Shown: positions 1-6,279 of the stretch, piece after piece | Layout of the letters: each line of letters begins with the position of its first letter | How positions within the stretch are numbered: the stretch's first letter is position 1 | Assembly: GCA_001920085.1 (NCBI GenBank) | Contig: MNJC01000104.1 | Coordinates: 1 to 13,813, forward strand | DNA length: 13,813 nucleotides | Source of the DNA: Actinobacteria bacterium 13_1_20CM_4_69_9 | Lineage (GTDB): Bacteria > Actinomycetota > Thermoleophilia > Gaiellales > Gaiellaceae | Direction: 5' to 3' | The notes under the pieces: model-generated | What the model was told of the DNA's origin: nothing | The model's database searches: none | The model's input: the letters and a program-made list of their open reading frames with translations, nothing else | Made by a program: the position numbers and the translations under genes

Positions 1-546
<546 letters not shown>

Positions 547-557
547 GGGGGAGTTCG

Positions 558-563
558 AGTCTA
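558..563 (-). promoter_or_regulatory. Candidate -10 element of mreB (TAGACT)
   Basis: On the minus strand TAGACT lies 11 nt before the mreB ATG (546), just after the maf stop. It fits the actinobacterial TANNNT -10 consensus and would start a transcript with a leader of only a few nucleotides. The same hexamer occurs at nearly the same distance from ndk. No convincing -35 is visible, so this rests on pattern and position only. Confidence 0.4.
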
Positions 564-564
564 G

Positions 565-1077
565 CTACCCAAATCCGTAAGTACCTGCAAAGCGGTCGGC
601 GAGCAGGCGCACGAGCAGCGCGCCGGGAAGTCCGACGACATTGAGGTAGTCGCCGTCGATGCACTTGACGAGGGCGGCGCCGCGGCCCTGGATCGCGTAC
701 GCACCGGCGCGTCCGTCCCATTCGCAGGTCTCGAGATATGCCGCGAGGTCGCGCGGCGTCAGCTCGCGAAACGTCACGCGCGTCCCCTCGTGCTCGACGA
801 CCTCCCAGCCCGGCGTGATCAGGCAGAGACCGGACATGACGACGTGCGTCTTGCCCGACAGCTCCTCGAGCATCTGCTCCGCCTCTGAGGCGTCGGCCGG
901 CTTGCCGAAGATCCGTCCCTGCAACACGACCTCCGTGTCGACGCCGAGGACGGGGCGCTCGCCGGCGCCGGCAGCGACGCTACGCGCCTTGCCTTGCGCG
1001 TGCTCGCGCACGACTTCGGTTGCGTCGGCGAGCTCGGGCGGCAGCACTTCATCATACCGCGGCTCAACGACGTCGAA
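565..1077 (-). CDS. maf: Maf-family nucleotide pyrophosphatase lacking its N-terminus (broken gene or assembly deletion)
   Basis: Maf proteins hydrolyse non-canonical or modified nucleoside triphosphates and are linked to septum and shape control. Recognisable homology begins abruptly at FDVVEPRYDEV (base 1077) and runs 170 residues to the TAG at 565. Seen: VLGVDTEVV (the conserved Asp-Thr motif), GRIFGKP, EWDGRAGAYAIQGRGA and GDYLNVVGLPG, all in family order. Missing is the N-terminal strand and loop with the LASxSPRR signature, roughly the first 25 residues, which forms part of the substrate site. No start codon with a plausible N-terminus exists; the same frame can be read back to 1269, but that part is a shadow of the methyltransferase gene. 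As written the enzyme should be inactive. It is 18 nt from mreB, its usual partner. Family identity is sure; whether the gene is truly broken is not. Confidence 0.8.
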   Translation of the reverse strand, partial: FDVVEPRYDEVLPPELADATEVVREHAQGKARSVAAGAGERPVLGVDTEVVLQGRIFGKPADASEAEQMLEELSGKTHVVMSGLCLITPGWEVVEHEGTRVTFRELTPRDLAAYLETCEWDGRAGAYAIQGRGAALVKCIDGDYLNVVGLPGALLVRLLADRFAGTYGFG

Positions 1078-1766
1078 TGCGTCTCGGCGCCCTCGGGCGC
1101 GTACAGCTCGACGAGACGCTCGATCTCGAAGCCGTTCTCGTGCAGCAGATCGATCCACTCGCCGTGACCGAGATGGAACTCGACCTCGTTCGTGTCGCTC
1201 CACTCCATCCTGTGCAACCCGCGCTGGGGCCGAAGCAGACGCTCCGTCGCGCCCTCGAAGTCCATGCACAGCGTGACGAGCGTGGAGTTGCGCAAGAAGA
1301 TCAACCGTCCGCCGGGGCGCGCCAGCCGCGCCGCTTCCGGAATCCAGCGAAACGGGTCGGCCCAGATCGACGCGCCGTACTCGGAGTGGACGATGTCGAA
1401 AGACTCGTCCGGAAGCGGCACGTCCTCGCCATACGCCTCGACCAACGGGAACTCGAGACCGGTCTGCCCCTGCATGCGACGCGCCGTCTCGAGCTGCGCC
1501 GGCGTGGGATCGACGCCGACGACGCGCGCGCCTCGACGGGCGAGCCAGGCGGAGAAGTACGCGGTGCCGCAGCCCAGCTCGACGATGTCGAGGCCTTCGA
1601 CGTCGCCGAGGAGGTTCAGTTCACACTCGGGCTTCTGCCAGATGCCCCAGTTGATCTCCTCGGCTGCCCACGACCGCTCGGCCTGCGCGTCCGTGTACTC
1701 CGCATTGGCGCGGGTCCAGTTGGCGACGTTCGCGTCGACGTAGTCCGGCCGCTCAGACGAGCTCAT
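819..1766 (-). CDS. Class I SAM-dependent methyltransferase, C-terminus lost at the junction with maf
   Basis: Rossmann-fold methyltransferase of unknown substrate. Motif I is clear at about residues 60-70 (IVELGCGTAYFSAWLA), followed by the acidic ribose-binding strand VVGVDPTPAQLE (82-93), a motif with EDVPLPDESFDIVHS (114-128) and the post-motif III strand LARPGGRLIFLRNS (148-161). Convincing sequence stops at about residue 230 (PEGAETH, base 1077). Beyond that the frame runs 85 residues through maf in the wrong frame, giving an Arg/Ser-rich tail to the stop at 819. From memory, relatives continue after that motif with a short aromatic tail, so I infer the native C-terminus of some 25-30 residues has been deleted. 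The start ATG 1766 overlaps the end of ndk by 14 nt, implying translational coupling. The substrate cannot be named from sequence. Confidence 0.8.
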   Translation of the reverse strand: MSSSERPDYVDANVANWTRANAEYTDAQAERSWAAEEINWGIWQKPECELNLLGDVEGLDIVELGCGTAYFSAWLARRGARVVGVDPTPAQLETARRMQGQTGLEFPLVEAYGEDVPLPDESFDIVHSEYGASIWADPFRWIPEAARLARPGGRLIFLRNSTLVTLCMDFEGATERLLRPQRGLHRMEWSDTNEVEFHLGHGEWIDLLHENGFEIERLVELYAPEGAETHSTSLSRGMMKCCRPSSPTQPKSCASTRKARRVASLPAPASAPSSASTRRSCCRDGSSASRPTPQRRSRCSRSCRARRTSSCPVSA

Positions 1767-2172
1767 CGTCCGTGAACCAGAGCGCGATCTCGCGCCCGGC
1801 CGATTCCGGCGAGTCGGAGCCGTGGACGAGGTTGTCCGGCATCGCGAGCGCCAGGTCGCCGCGAATCGAGCCCGGCGTCGCCTCGGCAGGATTGGTCGCG
1901 CCGATCGTCATGCGCAGCGTTGCGATCGCGCCCTCTCCCTCGACGACGAGCGCGAGCGTCGGGCCCGAGGTGATGAACTCGACGAGCTCGCCGAAGAACG
2001 GCTTCTCCCTGTGCTCGGCGTAGTGCGTCTCGCCGAGCTCGCGGCTGACGTGGATCAGCTTTCCGGCGCGGAGCGTGAGCCCGCGGCGTTCGATGCGCGC
2101 GAGGATCTCGCCGGCGAGGCGCCGCTCGATCGCGTCCGGCTTGACCAGGATCAGTGAGCGCTCGACCGCCAT
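1753..2172 (-). CDS. ndk: Nucleoside diphosphate kinase
   Basis: Transfers the gamma phosphate from ATP to nucleoside diphosphates through a phosphohistidine, balancing cytosolic NTP and dNTP pools. The 139-residue length is normal for the family. Seen: ERSLILVKPDAI at the N-terminus with the conserved Lys (residue 11), GATNPAEATPGSIRGDLA (91-108) with its conserved Arg, and the active-site motif NLVHGSDS with the catalytic His at about 117, then ESAGREIALWF. All key residues are present. It starts 13 nt after the zinc-ribbon gene and overlaps the following methyltransferase by 14 nt. No convincing Shine-Dalgarno precedes ATG 2172, but TAGACT sits 10 nt upstream, so a short-leader internal promoter is possible. 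Position downstream of folC and upstream of mreB matches actinobacterial gene order as I recall it. Confidence 0.98.
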   Translation of the reverse strand: MAVERSLILVKPDAIERRLAGEILARIERRGLTLRAGKLIHVSRELGETHYAEHREKPFFGELVEFITSGPTLALVVEGEGAIATLRMTIGATNPAEATPGSIRGDLALAMPDNLVHGSDSPESAGREIALWFTDDELV

Positions 2173-2182
2173 CGAGCGCGGG

Positions 2183-2188
2183 AGTCTA
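2183..2188 (-). promoter_or_regulatory. Candidate -10 element of ndk (TAGACT)
   Basis: TAGACT on the minus strand ends 10 nt before the ndk ATG. Its TAG is also the stop codon of the zinc-ribbon gene. It matches the TANNNT consensus and the hexamer before mreB exactly. No -35 is evident in the GC-rich upstream sequence. Confidence 0.4.
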
Positions 2189-2707
2189 CTCCGAGCGCCG
2201 CCGCCGCCTGGGCGGTCGTGCCTCGAAGGACGGGAACTCGACGGCGGTCGGCTCGACCGCCGTCTCGCAGTAAGGGCAGACCTGCCAGAGCGCCTCGAGC
2301 GGCGCCTTGCAGTTCACGCACGCCTGCTTCAGCTTCGTCGTGCAGACCGGGCAGACGAGGAAATCCGCGCCGACCTCGGCACGGCACACCGGGCAGTACA
2401 GGTCGCGCCGGGACAGGCGTTCCTCCATCGCCTTGATCTCGAGCTCTCGCTCGCGCACGTCCTCGAGGTACTCGGGCGGACGGAAGAGCATGTAGACCAG
2501 CGCGCCGACGTAGGGCAGGACGAGGCCGACCGCGACCGAGACCGCAACGAGCACGGGGTCGTCGATGCGCCGCTTCGCGTCCTTGTAGACCCAGTAGGCA
2601 ACCGAGAGCCAGAGGACGATCGCGAAGAAGATCAGCAGGTTGACGACGACGTGCCAGGTCCCCGAGGAGAAGAAGTCGTGGACTCCGCCGAAGGTGCTTG
2701 CGATCAC
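2186..2707 (-). CDS. Two-TM membrane protein with double zinc ribbon
   Basis: Predicted 173-residue membrane protein of unknown function. From the chosen start it has two hydrophobic segments (about residues 20-40 and 52-75), a charged helix (about 79-100, ending MEERL), and then two zinc ribbons: CPVC...CPVC at residues 105, 108, 119, 122 and CVNC...CPYC at 130, 133, 144, 147. It ends in a basic tail with RRRRR. This is the double-zinc-ribbon arrangement; the ribbons would face the cytosol if the hairpin topology is right. I chose GTG 2707 because it overlaps the stop of the upstream 37-residue gene (GTGA) with GGAAG some 9 nt before it. An in-frame extension to 2830 only shadows the neighbouring genes. 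It occupies the slot between folC and ndk where other actinobacteria carry a different small membrane protein. The partner and substrate are unknown. Confidence 0.85.
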   Translation of the reverse strand: MIASTFGGVHDFFSSGTWHVVVNLLIFFAIVLWLSVAYWVYKDAKRRIDDPVLVAVSVAVGLVLPYVGALVYMLFRPPEYLEDVRERELEIKAMEERLSRRDLYCPVCRAEVGADFLVCPVCTTKLKQACVNCKAPLEALWQVCPYCETAVEPTAVEFPSFEARPPRRRRRSE

Positions 2708-2817
2708 AGGAGGATTCTTCCGATCAAGTACCCAGCAAGAAACGCGAGCCCGACGATCGCCACCAGGACGAAGGTCGCGAAAGCGAAGACGGTCAGCCTG
2801 TCGCCAACGTTCGCCAT
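2704..2817 (-). CDS. 37-residue single-pass membrane peptide
   Basis: A short gene (ATG 2817 to TGA 2704) encoding MANVGDRLTVFAF followed by an unbroken hydrophobic helix to GYLIGRILL. Nearly the whole product from residue 8 on is hydrophobic with small Gly/Ala residues, as in a single transmembrane segment with a short polar N-terminus. It overlaps the end of folC by 25 nt, and its TGA overlaps the GTG start of the zinc-ribbon gene (GTGA), so the three appear translationally coupled. AAGGA lies upstream inside folC. I do not recognise a named family. The tight coupling and membrane-like composition support a real gene. It may act with the adjacent two-TM protein, but that is inference. Confidence 0.6.
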   Translation of the reverse strand: MANVGDRLTVFAFATFVLVAIVGLAFLAGYLIGRILL

Positions 2818-3902
2818 CGTACGCTCTCATCCTTGGCGAGATCGGCCAGCAGGTAAAGGGAGCCGGTGACGAGCACCGGCCCGCCGGTCGCCCGTGCCGA
2901 CGCCAGCGCCTCGGCAGGGCCCTCGATCGCCTCGACCTCGGCGAAGTAGCGGCGGGCTCGCTCGGCGAGGTCGGCGGCCGACAGCGCCCGCGTGCTGCTC
3001 GACCGCGTCGCGACGAAGCGGTCGCCGAGCGGCGAGAGCGCAGCGAGCATGCCCTCGACGTCCTTGTCGGCCAGGATCGAGGCCACGAGCGTGTAGCGGG
3101 CGCTAGGCAGCCGCGCCAGGATGTAGCCCACGCCGGCGAGGTTGTGGGCGCCGTCCCAGATCTCGAGCGGGTCGTCGCTCACGCGCTCGGCACGGCCCGG
3201 CAGGCTCACCTCGACATGCCCGTCGACGGGCCGGCCGAGGTAGGCCTCGGCCGCGGCCATCGCGACGGCGAGGTTGCTGCGTCCGGCGACGACGACCTCC
3301 GCGGCGCCGTTCTCGACCGCGAGACCCTGCCACTCGGGCTCGGTCAGGACGACGGTCGCGCCGGGCTGGACGACGGCCAGCTTCTCGGCCGCGATCACCG
3401 CCCGGGTCGTGCCGAGCACCTCGGTGTGCTCGAGCGAGACGTTCGTCAGGACCTGCACGGGCGAGCTCAGGACGTTCGTTGCGTCATAGCGGCCGCCCAG
3501 ACCGGCCTCGATGACGGCGACGTCGACCTCGGCGGCCGCGAGCTCGGCGAGCGCCGCCGCCGTCAGCAGCTCGAACTGCGTCGCATCGAGACGCTCGGCG
3601 GCCGGCCGCACGCGCTCGATCGCCGCGTCGAAGTCCGCCGCCCGGCCGCGCACGCGGATCCGCTCGCTCCAGTCACGCACGTGCGGCGAGAGGTATGCGC
3701 CGACAGCGAGCCCGGACTGCAGGAGCAGCTCTTCGATCGTGCGCGTGACCGTCGACTTGCCGTTCGTGCCGACGACGTGAATCGACGGGTAGCGCAGCTG
3801 CGGTTCGCCGAGGTCGGCGAGCAGCGCCTTGATCCGGCCGAGCCCGAAGCCGTCCTTCGGCCACGGGCTGAGGGACTCGACGTAGTCAATTTGTGAGCGC
3901 AT
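2793..3902 (-). CDS. folC: Folylpolyglutamate synthase / dihydrofolate synthase (FolC)
   Basis: ATP-dependent ligase of the Mur-ligase superfamily that adds glutamate to folates (and in many bacteria to dihydropteroate), keeping the cofactor in the cytosol. Seen: the P-loop VVGTNGKSTV (residues 43-52), SPHVRDWSERI (72-82), EAGLGGRYDATNVL (132-144) with Mg-coordinating residues, VLTNVSLEHTEVLG (151-164), PGRAERV (235-241), the family motif WDGAHN (249-254), then ILADKDVEGML and VLVTGSLYLLADL near the C-terminus. At 369 residues it is shorter than the usual 420-440, but all catalytic motifs are in order, so I read it as compact rather than broken. ATG 3902 lies inside the end of valS (17-nt overlap). 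The valS-folC order is widespread. Whether it has both synthase activities cannot be judged here. Confidence 0.95.
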   Translation of the reverse strand: MRSQIDYVESLSPWPKDGFGLGRIKALLADLGEPQLRYPSIHVVGTNGKSTVTRTIEELLLQSGLAVGAYLSPHVRDWSERIRVRGRAADFDAAIERVRPAAERLDATQFELLTAAALAELAAAEVDVAVIEAGLGGRYDATNVLSSPVQVLTNVSLEHTEVLGTTRAVIAAEKLAVVQPGATVVLTEPEWQGLAVENGAAEVVVAGRSNLAVAMAAAEAYLGRPVDGHVEVSLPGRAERVSDDPLEIWDGAHNLAGVGYILARLPSARYTLVASILADKDVEGMLAALSPLGDRFVATRSSSTRALSAADLAERARRYFAEVEAIEGPAEALASARATGGPVLVTGSLYLLADLAKDESVRWRTLATG

Positions 3903-6168
3903 CGAGCTCCCGCTGGTAGCGCGCGAGCTTCTCCCGCTCCGCGTCGACGACGTGCGACGGCGCGTTCTGCACGAAGCGCTCGTTCGCGAGCATGCCCTCG
4001 GCGCGCGCGATCTCCTTCTTCAGGCGCTCGATCTCCGCCGCAGCGTCCCCGTCACCGTCTTCGCGGGGCCGGACGACGGCCTCGAAGATCCGCAGCTCCT
4101 CGCCCTCGAGCGGCATGCGCACGCCGCTGCGGCGGAACATCTCGGCGGCTTCCTGCACGCGCGTCAGCGCATCGGCCTGCGACTCGTCGCCGGCCTCCGG
4201 CCATGACGTCACGATCAGCCGCGACTGCCGGGCAGGCAGGTTCGACCAGATCTCTTCCGTCACGTGCGGCATCGCAGGGTGCAGGAGCGTCAGCAGCCGC
4301 TCGAGCGCTGCGGTCGCGGTGGCGCGCGCGTCGGCGTCGCCGTCGTAGAGGCGCGACTTGACCGCCTCCGCGTACCAGTCGCAAAAGTCGTCGAACGTCA
4401 GGTGGTAGAGCTCGCCGACGAGGTGTGAGAAGTCGAACTCGTCGAGGTGGCGCTCGATCCGGCGCTGCGCCTGCGCCAGCCGCGCGAGGATCCAGTGCTC
4501 CTCGAGCGTGCGCGGCCGCTGCTCCGGTGCGGCGCCCTCGGACGAGAGGATGATCAGCCGCGCGACGTTCCAGAGCTTGTTCGCGAGCTTGCGGCCCTCG
4601 TCGATCGCGCCCTCGGAGAAACGGACGTCCTGCGAGGACGCCATCTTCATCAGCCCGTAGCGCATCGCGTCGGCGCCGTAGGTGTCGATCACGGCGAGCG
4701 GGTTCATGCCGGTGCCGAGGCTCTTCGACATCCGGCCGCCCGCCGGGGCATGGACGGTCGAGTGGATGACGACGTCGGTGAACGGCACGTCGCCCATCAG
4801 CTCGAGCCCCGAGAAGATCATCCGGTTCTCCCAGAGCCGGATGATGTCGCGCGCGGTCGTGTTCAGATCGCCGGGATAGAACTGGTGCAGGTCGGGCGTG
4901 TCGTCCGGCCATCCGAGCGTCGCGAACGGCCAGAGCGCGGAGGAGAACCAGGTGTCGAGGACGTCGGTCGAGCGCGTGAGGTCGCCCGAGCCGCACTCCT
5001 CGCACGCATCCGGCGCGGTCTCCGCGACCGTGATGTGACCGTCGGGGCACTCCCAGACGGGCAGCTGGTGCCCCCACCAGATCTGGCGCGAGATGTTCCA
5101 GTCCGGAGCGTCCTCGAGCGAGGAGATCGCGAAGCGGTGCTGCGAGTCGGGGTGGTAGCGCACGCGACCGCTGCGCAACGCGTCGAGCGCGGGCTGCTTC
5201 AGCTCCTTCATCGAGCACCACCACTGCAGCGAGATGCGCGGCTCGATGCGGCTGTGGCAGCGATCGCAGACGGCAATCGTGTGCCGGTACGGCTCGCGCT
5301 CCGGGAGGTCGTGATCGCGGCCGATCTCGTAGTCCAGCGGATCGTGCCCCGGCGTCACCTTCAGCGCGCCCGTGCCGAACTCCCGCTCCACGCGCTCGTC
5401 GGCGATCACGGGCACGCGCCGCTCGACCACGGGCACGATCACGTCGCGCCCGACGAGCTTCCTGTAGCGCTCGTCGTCGGGGTGCACGGCGACCGCGACG
5501 TCGGCCAGGATCGTCGCCGGTCGCACCGTCGCGATCGTGATGTGGCCGTCGCCGTCCGCGAGCGGATAGCGCACGTACGTGAGCATGTCGTCGACGTCGA
5601 CGTGCGCGAGCTCGAGGTCGGAGAGGGATGTCAGGTGGAACGGGCACCAGTTGATGATCCGGTTCGCGCGGTAGATCCACCCCTTGTCGTACAGGTGGAC
5701 GAAGAAGCGCATGACCGCGCGCACGTAGGCCTCGTCCATCGTGAAGCGCTCGCGTCGGTAGTCGAGCGAAGCGCCCGTACGGCGGAACTGGAACATGATC
5801 TTGCCGCCGTACTCGCGCAGCCACTCCCAGACGCGCTGCACGAACGCGTCGCGCCCGAGGTCCTGGCGCGTCTTTCCTTCCGTCGCCAGGTGCTTCTCGA
5901 CGGCGTTCTGCGTCGAGATGCCTGCGTGGTCGAAGCCCGGCTGGAAGAGCGTGTTGTACCCCTGCATGCGGCGCGTGCGGACGATCGTGTCCGCGAGCGA
6001 GAGCTGCAGCGCGTGGCCGAGGTGCAGGTCGCCGGTGACGTTCGGCGGAGGGTGCGCGATCGCGAAGCTCTCACGTGACGGGTCGGGGTCGGCGTTGTAG
6101 TGGCCCTCTTCCTCCCACGTGCGCTGCCAGCGTTCCTCGACGCCTTCGGGCTTGTAGAGAGGTTCCAT
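3886..6168 (-). CDS. valS: Valyl-tRNA synthetase with an apparent internal deletion in the editing domain
   Basis: Class I synthetase that charges tRNA-Val and hydrolyses mischarged Thr-tRNA. Seen in order: PPPNVTGDLHLGHAL with the HIGH-type signature HLGH (residues 49-52), the editing-domain start TVRPATILADVAVAVHPDDERY, GTGALKVTPGHDPLDYEIG (265-283), zinc-like CDRC (301-304) and CEECG (389-393), DTWFSSALWPF, the KMSKS-type loop RMSKS (479-483), the anticodon-binding helices (KLANKLWNVARLI onward) and a C-terminal coiled coil (about 705-757). At 760 residues it is short. Between DLPE (290) and REPYRHT the usual stretch of about 45 residues closing the editing domain is missing, in frame, at about base 5299. 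Aminoacylation motifs are intact; editing may be impaired, or the assembly may be wrong. folC overlaps its end. A TAGGAT hexamer 10 nt before ATG 6168 suggests a short-leader promoter. Confidence 0.96.
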   Translation of the reverse strand: MEPLYKPEGVEERWQRTWEEEGHYNADPDPSRESFAIAHPPPNVTGDLHLGHALQLSLADTIVRTRRMQGYNTLFQPGFDHAGISTQNAVEKHLATEGKTRQDLGRDAFVQRVWEWLREYGGKIMFQFRRTGASLDYRRERFTMDEAYVRAVMRFFVHLYDKGWIYRANRIINWCPFHLTSLSDLELAHVDVDDMLTYVRYPLADGDGHITIATVRPATILADVAVAVHPDDERYRKLVGRDVIVPVVERRVPVIADERVEREFGTGALKVTPGHDPLDYEIGRDHDLPEREPYRHTIAVCDRCHSRIEPRISLQWWCSMKELKQPALDALRSGRVRYHPDSQHRFAISSLEDAPDWNISRQIWWGHQLPVWECPDGHITVAETAPDACEECGSGDLTRSTDVLDTWFSSALWPFATLGWPDDTPDLHQFYPGDLNTTARDIIRLWENRMIFSGLELMGDVPFTDVVIHSTVHAPAGGRMSKSLGTGMNPLAVIDTYGADAMRYGLMKMASSQDVRFSEGAIDEGRKLANKLWNVARLIILSSEGAAPEQRPRTLEEHWILARLAQAQRRIERHLDEFDFSHLVGELYHLTFDDFCDWYAEAVKSRLYDGDADARATATAALERLLTLLHPAMPHVTEEIWSNLPARQSRLIVTSWPEAGDESQADALTRVQEAAEMFRRSGVRMPLEGEELRIFEAVVRPREDGDGDAAAEIERLKKEIARAEGMLANERFVQNAPSHVVDAEREKLARYQRELDALTN

Positions 6169-6178
6169 CTCGCGCGCG

Positions 6179-6184
6179 ATCCTA
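6179..6184 (-). promoter_or_regulatory. Candidate -10 element of valS (TAGGAT)
   Basis: On the minus strand TAGGAT lies 10 nt before the valS ATG. CTGAGG 17 bp further upstream matches TTGACA at three central positions and could be a weak -35. The absence of a strong Shine-Dalgarno favours a very short leader. This would be the main promoter of the valS-folC-ndk-mreB train. Confidence 0.45.
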
Positions 6185-6248
6185 GCCTCGCCTCGGAGGC
6201 GCCTCAGGGGACCGGTGAGATCACGCAGCGACTATGCGTCTGAGTATG

Positions 6249-6277
6249 CCATGTCCCGGGACTGTCCCGGGACATGG
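6249..6277 (+). terminator. 29-bp near-perfect palindrome after the transpeptidase gene
   Basis: Two 14-bp arms, CCATGTCCCGGGAC and its exact reverse complement, are separated by one T. Each arm also contains the self-complementary decamer GTCCCGGGAC, so the element can equally be read as two direct copies of that decamer. It begins 2 nt beyond the TAG of the transpeptidase gene (6280) and would form a very stable hairpin in its transcript. No U-run follows on the minus strand. It may be a terminator, a protein-binding palindrome, or one copy of a dispersed intergenic repeat; the sequence alone cannot separate these. Confidence 0.55.
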
Positions 6278-6279
6278 TT

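Noticed and set aside
819..1076. Genuine 85-residue C-terminal domain of the methyltransferase
   Set aside because: This stretch is maf read out of frame: Arg/Ser/Cys-rich, with no recognisable domain.
2708..2830. N-terminal extension of the zinc-ribbon protein to a start at 2830
   Set aside because: The added residues are the shadow of the 37-residue gene and the folC end, whereas GTG 2707 has stop-start overlap and an upstream GGAAG.
2640..3896. Long forward open frame antisense to folC
   Set aside because: The product is Arg/Asp/His-rich low-complexity sequence typical of antisense frames in GC-rich DNA, while the minus strand has complete FolC motifs.
4052..6078. Large open frames overlapping valS in other frames on both strands
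   Set aside because: They show no family motifs and biased composition; ValS signatures run through the whole region in one minus-strand frame.
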